From NCBI GenBank assembly GCA_948468495.1, contig CAOKJI010000016.1, forward strand, positions 1 to 12,048: 12,048 nt of DNA. Reading direction: 5' to 3'. Made by a program: the position numbers and the translations under genes. The DNA is from an uncultured Dorea sp. (GTDB lineage: Bacteria; Bacillota_A; Clostridia; Lachnospirales; Lachnospiraceae). Below the pieces are notes generated by a model, which saw nothing but the letters and a program-made list of their open reading frames with translations, was not told the origin of the DNA and ran no database searches. Below are positions 1 to 6,446 of the stretch, one piece after another (within the stretch, counting starts at the first letter, position 1; every line of letters begins with the position of its first letter).

Positions 1-29
1 GTGCATCCCGGATAATAACTGTACTTCAT
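1..29 (-). CDS. N-terminus of a CCG-domain (HdrB-like) protein, partial
   Basis: An ATG at 29 opens ten codons, MKYSYYPGCT, before the window ends. A Y-Y-P-G-C start is typical of HdrB-type subunits, where the cysteine belongs to the first CCG (cysteine-rich) domain that binds a non-cubane Fe-S cluster. Such subunits occur in heterodisulfide reductases and in some fumarate/succinate reductase-like complexes. An AAAGGA ribosome site lies about 11 nt upstream, and the ATG is 32 nt after the stop of the upstream dehydrogenase, so co-transcription is likely. The call rests on ten residues only. It is suggestive rather than secure, and everything after the first cysteine is outside the window. Confidence 0.5.
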
Positions 30-61
30 AGTTCTCGCTGTCCTTTCTATAAATATTCGAT

Positions 62-1009
62 TTAAATATCAATCTGAGCGATGACCTTCTTCAGCGCATC
101 CGCACTAAATTTCAGCTTTTCAACCTCTTCGTCGGTAAGCGCCATCGGAATCTTGCTCTGGATGCCGTTTGGTCCTACCAATGCAAGAGTGCTTAAACAT
201 ACGTCCTCAATGCCGTACTCTCCATGCATCATAGAGGATACTGTCGATACGGATTCCGAAGCAGACATGAGAATGCCGCATAATCTGCACACGCCTCTGG
301 TAACTGCATAGAAGGTAGCGCCCTTATTGGCAATGATCTCGCCGCCAGACTTCTGTACATAGGTAAGCATCGCCTCTTTATCCAGCTTTTCCGCCTTCTT
401 GCCCATCTTCGGCATCATCTCATAGTAATCGTCTACGTTAACGCCTGCGATTCTGGCTGCCGACCATGGAACGAAAGAAGTATCGCCATGCTCGCCGTAT
501 ACATAAGCGTGAATATTTCTCTGTGCAACCTGGAAATGCTCAGAAAGACCGCAGCGCAGACGCGCGGAATCTAAGATGGTTCCGGAACCGATAATCTGAT
601 TCTCCGGAAGTCCGGAAATCTTGGTAAATACATATGTCATAATATCAACCGGATTACTTACGATAATATAGAGCGCTTTTGGCGCAGCCTTTACAATCTC
701 CGGCGTAATCTGCTTTAAGATATCAACATTGGTCTGTGCCAGTTCGATTCTTGTCTGACCCGGTTTACGCGCAATACCAGATGTGATGATGACAATATCA
801 GAATCCTTTGCATCCTTATAGTCGCCCGCAACGATGGAGATCGGGTCTCTAAAACATGTCCCCTGCTCGATGTCCATTACTTCGCCTTCCACCTTCTCCT
901 TGTTGATATCGATCATGACGATCTCAGACGCCATGTCCTCTCCGGATAAAGTGTACGCAATTGTTGAGCCAACGCTTCCTGCTCCGATGATAGTAATTTT
1001 GCTGTTCAT
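62..1009 (-). CDS. L-lactate/malate dehydrogenase family protein (LDH fold, Arg at the specificity position)
   Basis: NAD-dependent cytosolic 2-hydroxyacid dehydrogenase of 315 residues, the usual length for bacterial L-LDH. Visible features are the Rossmann motif GAGSVGS (9-15), Asp34 for the NAD ribose, catalytic-loop residues R81 and R87, N119 in SNPVD, D147 and R150 in LDSARLR, and H174 in GEHGD (the catalytic His). T232 in KGAT matches Thr246 of Bacillus LDH. The position equivalent to Gln102 of Bacillus stearothermophilus LDH is Arg81 (ARKPGQTR), as in malate dehydrogenases, so the substrate may be oxaloacetate/malate rather than pyruvate/lactate. The ATG at 1009 is chosen over an upstream ATG at 1090 because AAGGAGA lies just before it and the family N-terminus begins there. 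A Rex-like operator and promoter lie upstream and an HdrB-like gene follows after 32 nt. The family is certain; the substrate is not. Confidence 0.93.
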   Translation of the reverse strand: MNSKITIIGAGSVGSTIAYTLSGEDMASEIVMIDINKEKVEGEVMDIEQGTCFRDPISIVAGDYKDAKDSDIVIITSGIARKPGQTRIELAQTNVDILKQITPEIVKAAPKALYIIVSNPVDIMTYVFTKISGLPENQIIGSGTILDSARLRCGLSEHFQVAQRNIHAYVYGEHGDTSFVPWSAARIAGVNVDDYYEMMPKMGKKAEKLDKEAMLTYVQKSGGEIIANKGATFYAVTRGVCRLCGILMSASESVSTVSSMMHGEYGIEDVCLSTLALVGPNGIQSKIPMALTDEEVEKLKFSADALKKVIAQIDI

Positions 1010-1092
1010 GTTTTCTCTCCTTCTAACTTTGTTTTTTCTATGTCTATGACAAGATAACAGAAATATGTCGTTTTCTGCCCTTATCCTCAATT

Positions 1093-1121
1093 ATGATAGC
1101 ACATTGATAACTAATTAACAA
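1093..1121 (-). promoter_or_regulatory. Sigma-A promoter of the LDH/MDH-family gene
   Basis: Read on the minus strand, TTGTTA (1121-1116) and TATCAT (1098-1093) are separated by exactly 17 nt, and a TG lies one base before the -10 hexamer. Transcription would start near 1086 and give a leader of about 75 nt before the ATG at 1009. The -35 and spacer are covered by the Rex-like dyad. Confidence 0.7.
1104..1121 (-). promoter_or_regulatory. Rex-type operator over the promoter
   Basis: The minus strand reads TTGTTAATTAGTTATCAA. It differs from the Rex consensus TTGTTAA-N4-TTAACAA at one base. Rex is the NAD+/NADH-sensing repressor of Gram-positive bacteria; it releases DNA when NADH rises and commonly controls ldh and other fermentative genes. 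The site covers the -35 element and most of the spacer, a position where binding would block RNA polymerase. No rex gene is in the window, so binding is inferred. Confidence 0.7.
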
Positions 1122-1151
1122 GCAATTTTTCGTCTGAAATGTTAAAAAAAT

Positions 1152-1231
1152 AGCATATTTTTTCCAATCAAAAAATCCACAAAAAATATGCTGTAAAGCT
1201 TTCAAAAAGCAGCATTTTTTTTGTGGATTTT
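1152..1231 (-). terminator. Nested AT-rich terminators after the nitrite/sulfite reductase gene
   Basis: Positions 1172-1193 and 1210-1231 are inverted repeats of 22 bp with one mismatch, around a 16-nt loop that contains a smaller GCTTT/AAAGC hairpin. On the minus strand the stem ends in a GGATTTTTTG run. The arm at 1181-1192 is also perfectly complementary to 1152-1163, giving a mutually exclusive 12-bp stem followed by ATTTTTTT. The element lies 21 nt past the reductase stop and upstream of the LDH-family promoter, so it most likely ends the reductase transcript. Confidence 0.65.
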
Positions 1232-1251
1232 GTATATTGCCATGTTTCTTG

Positions 1252-2772
1252 TTAACGTTCTGCAATCTCTTTAAATCTGTCTGCATGAACCCCATACCAC
1301 TCGTCAAACTTCATTCCCGCATCGGAAATCTCTTTTCCGAGTTCCTCAAAGAATACCGGTATCTCAGCCTCAGTAATCGTACCAACCTGCTCTCCGAATC
1401 GCTCTTTCCCTTCTTCGTCATTTCCATTTACCGTAAGCACAAATGCCGGCTGCGTCTTCCCATCTACTTTTTTCACCGCTCCCCGCAATCCAATTCTTCC
1501 AATCTGATGGGTTCCGCAGGAAGAAGGACAACCAGAAATATGAATCTTCGGCAGTACGCCGTCCTCATACCCCCATTTCCTCGATGCAGACACTAATTCC
1601 GCAAGTACCTTCTGGGAATCTCTCAAACCGACCTGGCAGATGGATGCCCCGATACACGCAACGGACGCCTCAAACTCCGTCTGCGCACTGTCCTTCGTAA
1701 TTTCAAGAATCTTCTGTGCTTCTGCTCCGGTAAGATTAATCACATACAGCTTCTCATCCGGTGCAATCCGAATCTCCGTCTGTTCCATATCCTTCATTGC
1801 CTCATACAGCTCTTTTAGCTTTGCAGGCGCCGGACAGCCTCCGATGGGATGGTATTCCACCGCATAAAGCCCCTCTTGTTTCTGGGAAGCGGCTCTTCTG
1901 TCGTCCACCTGAACGCCATCCGGTTGCTTCGTAACCAACCGCTGCTCCGCCTGAATATCCAGCTTCTCCTCACCCATCGCCTCTGTCAGCTTCTCCTGAT
2001 ATGCCTCTGCATACTTGTCCCCCAATACATCCTGCATATACCGGGTCCTCGCCTTCGCGCGGTTCTCATAATTGCCATAGGACACAAAGAGCTTCACCAT
2101 AGCTTTAATATAGTAGAGAATCTGGCTTCCCGGAACTGCCTCCGCCACCAGAACGCTCATCTTAGGGTTATTTCCCAGTCCGCCCGCGCTGTAAACGTCA
2201 AACAGGCCGTCTTCTCTTGCAGCAAATCCAAGATCCCGGAATGTTGCATGGGTATGATTTGCCTGAGAATTGGAAAAGCATACTTTCAGCTTCCTTGGCA
2301 GCTTCACCGTTTTGATTAGTCCCATCAGATACTCGCCTGCTGCCTCCGCATAGGGAAGCACGTCAAAATATTCTCCCTTTTCCACGCCTGATAAGGGCGA
2401 CGCCATCACATTTCTTGGGAAATCCCCGCCTCCGCCTCTTGTCACGATTCCATGCTCCAGTGCGGCAACCGCCAAATCGCAGACTGCATCCGCGCTCAGA
2501 TTATGAAGCTGGATTGTCTGACAGGTTGTAAGATGAACCTTGTCAATCTTATATTGCTCTATCGACCTGACCACAAACCCAAGCTTGTCTACGGAAAGCC
2601 TTCCTCCCGGCAGGCGCAGTCTCAACATCCCCGCCTTTCCTCCCCTTTGGGCATAACTTCCGAACCCTCCGGAAAAACCCTTATACTGAGGCACTGTAAT
2701 CTCGCCTGCATAAAACTGCCTGGTTACTTTCTCAAATTCTTCATAGTCCTTTTTCCATTCCATTTCCTGCAT
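1252..2772 (-). CDS. Nitrite/sulfite reductase-like siroheme [4Fe-4S] protein
   Basis: A 506-residue protein of the nitrite/sulfite reductase hemoprotein family, which carries out six-electron reduction of sulfite or nitrite at a siroheme coupled to a [4Fe-4S] cluster. The family's two-fold repeat is visible: an N-terminal ferredoxin-like half-domain (about 25-110, with TTCQTIQLHN), a siroheme-binding segment TRGGGGDFPRN (111-121), the basic LPRKLKVCFSNS stretch (158-169), and GGLGNNP (197-203). The cluster ligands are C373-x5-C379 and C415-x3-C419. The ATG at 2772 is preferred over one at 2796 because AAGGAG lies 7 nt before it, inside the longer frame. The gene stands alone with its own promoter and terminator. 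Sulfite and nitrite cannot be told apart by eye; its direct electron donor is not in the window. Confidence 0.88.
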   Translation of the reverse strand: MQEMEWKKDYEEFEKVTRQFYAGEITVPQYKGFSGGFGSYAQRGGKAGMLRLRLPGGRLSVDKLGFVVRSIEQYKIDKVHLTTCQTIQLHNLSADAVCDLAVAALEHGIVTRGGGGDFPRNVMASPLSGVEKGEYFDVLPYAEAAGEYLMGLIKTVKLPRKLKVCFSNSQANHTHATFRDLGFAAREDGLFDVYSAGGLGNNPKMSVLVAEAVPGSQILYYIKAMVKLFVSYGNYENRAKARTRYMQDVLGDKYAEAYQEKLTEAMGEEKLDIQAEQRLVTKQPDGVQVDDRRAASQKQEGLYAVEYHPIGGCPAPAKLKELYEAMKDMEQTEIRIAPDEKLYVINLTGAEAQKILEITKDSAQTEFEASVACIGASICQVGLRDSQKVLAELVSASRKWGYEDGVLPKIHISGCPSSCGTHQIGRIGLRGAVKKVDGKTQPAFVLTVNGNDEEGKERFGEQVGTITEAEIPVFFEELGKEISDAGMKFDEWYGVHADRFKEIAER

Positions 2773-2825
2773 CTTTCCGCTCCTTACTTCTATCATTTTT
2801 CATATAAAACCTAACCTATGAATAT

Positions 2826-2854
2826 AGTATATCTATTGATATCCAAAAATACAA
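2826..2854 (-). promoter_or_regulatory. Sigma-A promoter of the nitrite/sulfite reductase gene
   Basis: On the minus strand TTGTAT (2854-2849) and TATACT (2831-2826) are 17 nt apart, giving a start near 2819 and a leader of about 47 nt. The spacer and -10 carry a small dyad, ATATC-TATT-GATAT (2829-2842), which could be an operator. It is too short to assign. Confidence 0.6.
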
Positions 2855-2923
2855 TTAAAAATCTCTCTGATTACTTATAAATTTAAAATGGGAAATCGGG
2901 TTCTGGTTTATTTTCTAAAAATA

Positions 2924-2932
2924 TGTTATGAT
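2924..2932 (+). promoter_or_regulatory. Extended -10 promoter of the SDR gene
   Basis: TGTTATGAT gives a TGn-TATGAT extended -10 element about 40 nt before the SDR start. No good -35 hexamer is visible at the expected distance, so this is tentative. The promoter is divergent from that of the nitrite/sulfite reductase gene, with about 70 bp between the two -10 to -35 regions. Confidence 0.4.
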
Positions 2933-2971
2933 GATTAATGGATTTAAAAATGAATAAAGGAGGATTCTATT

Positions 2972-3772
2972 ATGGGATTTTTAACAGGGAAAACAGCTAT
3001 TATTACAGGTGGCGGCCGCTCAGTGCTTAGCGATGGCAGATGCGGTTCGATCGGATACGGCATCGCGACCGCTTACGCCAAGGAGGGGGCGAATCTGGTA
3101 ATCACCGGCCGCAATGTAAAAAAACTGGAAGACGCAAAGGAAGAACTGGAGAGACTCTATGGCATTCAGGTGCTGGCTGTACAGGCTGACGTATCCGCCG
3201 GTGCAGACAACGAAGCGGTAGTCGGAAATGTGATAAAACAGACGATTGAAAAATTCGGCCGCATCGACGTACTGATTAACAACGCGCAGGCTTCGGCTTC
3301 CGGCGTGACTCTGGCCGAGCATACCACAGAACAGTTTGATTTGGCGTTATATTCCGGTCTGTATGCAACCTTCTATTATATGAAAGCCTGCTATCCGCAC
3401 CTAAAGGAAACAGAAGGCTCCGTAATCAACTTCGCTTCCGGCGCAGGACTGTTCGGGAATTTCGGACAGTGCGCTTACGCGGCAGCCAAAGAAGGCGTGC
3501 GCGGCCTCACAAGGGTAGCGGCTACCGAATGGGGCAAGGACAATATCAATGTCAATATTATCTGTCCTCTGGCATGGACCGCACAGCTTGAGAATTTCGA
3601 GAAAACTTACCCGGAAGCTTTCAAGCAGAATGTGAAGATGCCGCCAATCGGTCATTATGGCGATACAGAAAAGGAAATCGGACGTGTTTGCGTACAGTTA
3701 GCTTCTCCTGACTTCAAATATATGAGCGGCGAGACCATTACGCTGGAAGGCGGCATGGGACAGCGTCCATAA
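2972..3772 (+). CDS. Short-chain dehydrogenase/reductase (SDR) with an enlarged glycine-rich loop
   Basis: A 266-residue cytosolic oxidoreductase of the classical SDR (FabG-like) superfamily, which interconverts an alcohol and a ketone with NAD(P)H. Visible are the N-terminal TGGG (12-15), GSIGYG (25-30), NNAQ (103-106, usually NNAG), the catalytic serine S156 in FASGAG, and Y169-x3-K173. R47 after the second strand favours NADP(H). Two oddities are seen: about nine extra residues (roughly 16-24) sit inside the cofactor-binding glycine motif, and the usual catalytic Asn position reads Ser (S128 in YSGLY). The start is well supported by AAAGGAGG 7 nt upstream. The gene is the only plus-strand gene and is monocistronic, ending at a strong terminator. 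Hydroxysteroid dehydrogenases of gut clostridia belong to this superfamily, but nothing seen here proves a steroid substrate. Confidence 0.88.
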   Translation: MGFLTGKTAIITGGGRSVLSDGRCGSIGYGIATAYAKEGANLVITGRNVKKLEDAKEELERLYGIQVLAVQADVSAGADNEAVVGNVIKQTIEKFGRIDVLINNAQASASGVTLAEHTTEQFDLALYSGLYATFYYMKACYPHLKETEGSVINFASGAGLFGNFGQCAYAAAKEGVRGLTRVAATEWGKDNINVNIICPLAWTAQLENFEKTYPEAFKQNVKMPPIGHYGDTEKEIGRVCVQLASPDFKYMSGETITLEGGMGQRP

Positions 3773-3800
3773 CTGCTAAAGGCAACGTTTTCTGTCACAG

Positions 3801-3850
3801 AACGCCCCCTGGAAAGCAGCGCATTTTAGAGCTTTCCAGGGGGCGTTTTT
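3801..3850 (+). terminator. Rho-independent terminator of the SDR gene
   Basis: A perfect 17-bp GC-rich stem pairs 3801-3817 with 3831-3847 around a 13-nt loop, followed by a T run ending at 3850. It starts 28 nt after the SDR stop. On the minus strand the same hairpin lacks a T run, so it is a weaker end for the convergent MgtC-family gene. A second small inverted repeat, CTGCCC/GGGCAG, lies between it and that gene. Confidence 0.9.
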
Positions 3851-3900
3851 GTCTGCCCTTTTCTCATACTCTCCGGGCAGCTTCATGCATATCCCTGCAA

Positions 3901-4593
3901 CTACTGCAGTTCTTCTAAAAATTCCACGCCCTCCATCCTGCGGATTTCATCAATAATCTCCATCCGTTTTTTCCGGTTCTTCACCTCAATACAGACAATG
4001 GCATGAGGGCCTTCGCCCTTAATCCTGCTCTTGGTCACCACAAAGCTGCAGACCTTTATATCCATATTATATAAGTTCGCCCGGACGTCCGTCACCTTCT
4101 CTATCGAAGAAAATTCCACATACAAATCAAAAATTCTGGCATACATATGGGTCCAGATATCCACTTTCATCAGGAACTTTAAGGTAACCATCACAAGAAT
4201 CAGCGTGATAAACGCGCCTTCTACAAAGCCAATCCCCACCGCAAGCCCTAGGCAGGCGCAGGCCCATAACCCTGCTGCGGTAGTAAGTCCCCGGACCTGA
4301 TTCTTTCCAGTAACGATAATTGTGCCAACGCCCAGAAAACCGACTCCGCTGATTACCTGCGCTCCAATCCGGGCGATATCCGTATGGCCGTCAAAATTCA
4401 AATAGATATACTCTCCGGTCATCATCACTAGCGCAGCGCCGAGACATACCAGCACATGCGTCTTCACTCCCGCGCCCCGGCGTTTGATCCCTCTCTCCAC
4501 GCCAATGATGGTTCCCATCAGGAATGCAGACACCATACGGAAAACAAGCGCCCCTGTAGACCATCCCTTTGCTATCGACATAAATTCCGCCAT
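3901..4593 (-). CDS. MgtC/SapB-family membrane protein
   Basis: A 230-residue inner-membrane protein. The N-terminal 140 residues form about five hydrophobic segments (roughly 14-33, 46-62, 78-95, 105-121, 124-140) and carry the family signatures GTIIGVERG (27-35), KTH (44-46), ISGVGFLGVGTI (81-92) and VRGLTTAAGLW (100-110). The soluble tail (about 155-230) looks like the ACT-type domain found in many MgtC homologues. MgtC proteins are linked to growth in low magnesium and to modulation of the F-type ATP synthase; the exact role of clostridial members is unclear. The ATG at 4593 has GAGGAG 7 nt upstream. The gene follows the CODH operon on the same strand after 166 bp that hold a repeat array. 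It may be read through from that operon or have its own promoter; no convincing promoter was seen. Confidence 0.88.
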   Translation of the reverse strand: MAEFMSIAKGWSTGALVFRMVSAFLMGTIIGVERGIKRRGAGVKTHVLVCLGAALVMMTGEYIYLNFDGHTDIARIGAQVISGVGFLGVGTIIVTGKNQVRGLTTAAGLWACACLGLAVGIGFVEGAFITLILVMVTLKFLMKVDIWTHMYARIFDLYVEFSSIEKVTDVRANLYNMDIKVCSFVVTKSRIKGEGPHAIVCIEVKNRKKRMEIIDEIRRMEGVEFLEELQ

Positions 4594-4631
4594 TTTTCAT
4601 CTCCTCTTATGTATGTTATCTGCACATCTCC

Positions 4632-4739
4632 TTTGTCATACCTTCCAGACGCCCCTGATGACCAGGCTGTTCGACTGTTTCACAAGGTATACCCTCCGGG
4701 TACCCCATTATGGCCATGCGGCCCTTTCACAAGGCATCC
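4632..4739 (+). repeat. Downstream copy of a 46-47 bp palindromic tandem repeat
   Basis: Two units are visible on the plus strand: a diverged one at 4632-4677, a better one at 4678-4724, and a trailing half-unit TTTCACAAGGCATCC at 4725-4739. The better unit contains GGTATACC (4686-4693), GGGTACCC (4698-4705) and ATGGCCAT (4710-4717), whose centres are 12 bp apart, followed by GCGGCC. It matches the cooS-leader repeat at about 40 of 52 aligned positions, in inverted orientation. It fills most of the gap between the oxidoreductase stop (4760) and the MgtC-family start (4593). Confidence 0.75.
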
Positions 4740-4759
4740 TTTCAGTATTTTTCAGCCCT

Positions 4760-5980
4760 TTATGCCCAGACATACTCGCCTTTCTCACCTGTGAAATAGA
4801 AATCTGCATAGCTCACATCGAAGATATCCTTCCCAATCCCGCTCACGTCAATCTGGTTCTTAATCAGGTACTGCCAGGTTCCCGCATGGGCGATATTGCC
4901 CTGGAGCAGTACGCCCTCTACCTTTCCGTCTCTCAGAATCACACGCTTATACTGGGTTCTGTCTTCCTTAATCCGGATATCGTCGCCCTCTTCCGGCCGA
5001 ATCCGTCCCACGCAGAGCGTCACCAGCCCAAAGAAATTAATGGTATTCTTCATGGCATAGATATCCGTATATTCCGCTTCCACACCGCACATATTTCTTC
5101 CGGCAATCCTTCCCTGATCCGCCGCGTTTGGCCAAATCCCAGAACGGCCTGTAATATCGCCCGCCGCGTAAATATCTTGGCAGGAAGTTCTCATATGGGA
5201 GTCTACCGTTATACCGCGCTCGCAGGCAACGCCGCTTCCCTCCAGACAGCCAATCGCCGGACGGACTCCCGCCGCAACAATCAGCAAGTCACAGGCAAGC
5301 TCTTCACCGTTATCCAGCTTAACCTTGTGAATCTTTCCGTCCGCCTCGCAGACTGCCTCCGACGCTCTTCTTCCCAAGACAAAACGGACTCCCGCCTTCT
5401 CAAACAATTCCTGATAAGCCGCGGCGCCATGAGCGTCAAGCTGCACAGGCAGAATCTGATCCACCATCTCCACTATCGTAAGTTTCTTTCCCCGCTCAAG
5501 CAATCCATAAGCCGCGTCCAGACCTACCAGGCCGGAACCAATCACCAGAACCTCTTTCGCATCTTCAGCTTCCTTCACAATCGCCTGAGCATCGGACAGA
5601 TTCCTAAGCCCGTACACATTGGACGCTTTTCTCAAATCCCCCACCGGAGGAATGAAACTGTCGGCCCCGTTTGCAAGAAGAAGCTTATCATATCCTACGC
5701 GCCCTCCGTCATCCAGAATAATCTCTTTCTCCTCAGGACAGACTCCCTTTACCCTAACGCCGCTCTTCCAGTGAATCCGGTATTTTTCAAAGAAGTCCAG
5801 CTCTGTAAAATCCAGACCCTTCTCGTCCCGCTCTCCCGCGATAAATTTGTGGAGCATGCACCGGGAATGAATCTGTGCGTCTGCGGAAATCATAAGGATG
5901 TCTCCGTCTGCGTCTCTCTTCCGAATCTCTTTTGCCGCTTCAATACCTGCGACTCCCACGCCAACAATCACATATTTCAT
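4760..5980 (-). CDS. FAD/NAD-dependent oxidoreductase of the CODH operon (FNOR)
   Basis: A 406-residue flavoprotein of the two-dinucleotide-binding (rubredoxin reductase/NADH oxidase-like) family. The FAD motif GVGVAG is at 7-12. The NAD motif GSGLVG is at 148-153, with acidic E171 at the end of the next strand favouring NAD(H) over NADP(H). The second FAD contact is YAAGD at 271-275. C41 lies near the flavin-proximal region where some relatives have a redox Cys, but the context (SRCMLH) is not that of NADH peroxidase. CooS-CooF-FNOR clusters are a known arrangement in anaerobes; the flavoprotein is proposed to pass electrons from CooF to NAD(P)+ or back. The start overlaps the end of cooF: its AGAGGAGG ribosome site lies within the last cooF codons, and only 4 nt separate the genes. 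It is the last gene of the operon. Confidence 0.88.
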   Translation of the reverse strand: MKYVIVGVGVAGIEAAKEIRKRDADGDILMISADAQIHSRCMLHKFIAGERDEKGLDFTELDFFEKYRIHWKSGVRVKGVCPEEKEIILDDGGRVGYDKLLLANGADSFIPPVGDLRKASNVYGLRNLSDAQAIVKEAEDAKEVLVIGSGLVGLDAAYGLLERGKKLTIVEMVDQILPVQLDAHGAAAYQELFEKAGVRFVLGRRASEAVCEADGKIHKVKLDNGEELACDLLIVAAGVRPAIGCLEGSGVACERGITVDSHMRTSCQDIYAAGDITGRSGIWPNAADQGRIAGRNMCGVEAEYTDIYAMKNTINFFGLVTLCVGRIRPEEGDDIRIKEDRTQYKRVILRDGKVEGVLLQGNIAHAGTWQYLIKNQIDVSGIGKDIFDVSYADFYFTGEKGEYVWA

Positions 5981-5984
5981 CCCA

Positions 5985-6431
5985 TTACACCTCCTCTACA
6001 TGAATCGCCTTCTTTGGACAGGCGGCTACACAGGATGGCTCTCCGCCTGCATTTACACAGAAATCACACTTAATCACCTTACTCTTACTTACTCTGTCAG
6101 GCTTCAATACGCCGAAAGGACAATTCATCACACACATAAAGCAGGAACCGCATCTTGTCTCGTCATAAAATACATGACCGCTCTCCGAATCCTTCGTAAG
6201 CGCGCCACTCATGCAGGATTTCACGCATTCCGGTTCATCACAGTGACGACAGAACAAGGGCTTATATCTTCCTTCCGCATCTTTTAATATGTAGTTCCTG
6301 GACTCATTCTTCGGGTCAGTCAAATCCAAATCATAAATCGTACCGTCAGTCTCCCGGTGCGCCTGCATACAGGCAGCGGAGCAGTTTTTACAGCCGTCGC
6401 ATTTATCGTACTCTACTATAATACGTTTCAT
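5985..6431 (-). CDS. cooF: CooF-like ferredoxin with four [4Fe-4S] sites
   Basis: A 148-residue electron-transfer protein with sixteen cysteines in four groups: C11-C14-C17-C21, C61-C64-C69-C73, C94-C97-C100-C104 and C122-C125-C134-C138. That is enough for four [4Fe-4S] clusters, the pattern of CooF/HycB/DMSO-reductase-B-type ferredoxins. No signal peptide is present, so it is cytosolic. It starts 15 nt after the cooS stop, with AAAGGAG 8 nt before its ATG, and is translationally close-coupled to the flavoprotein. In this setting it should carry electrons between the CooS D-cluster and the FAD/NAD oxidoreductase. The family is clear; the partner assignment is by gene order. Confidence 0.9.
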   Translation of the reverse strand: MKRIIVEYDKCDGCKNCSAACMQAHRETDGTIYDLDLTDPKNESRNYILKDAEGRYKPLFCRHCDEPECVKSCMSGALTKDSESGHVFYDETRCGSCFMCVMNCPFGVLKPDRVSKSKVIKCDFCVNAGGEPSCVAACPKKAIHVEEV

Positions 6432-6446
6432 ATTCTCTGCTCCTTT

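Noticed and set aside
1849..2319. A 156-codon plus-strand frame opposite the nitrite/sulfite reductase gene
   Set aside because: It is antisense to conserved reductase sequence with no start signal and no motif; a shadow frame.
3855..3885. Second terminator for the MgtC-family gene from the CTGCCC/GGGCAG inverted repeat
   Set aside because: The stem is only 6 bp with a 16-nt loop and no T run on the minus strand.
4484..6073. A 529-codon plus-strand open frame opposite the FAD/NAD oxidoreductase
   Set aside because: It lies almost wholly antisense to a gene with clear FAD and NAD motifs. Its translation is rich in His, Pro, Ser and Arg, as shadow frames are, and it has no ribosome site or recognisable domain.
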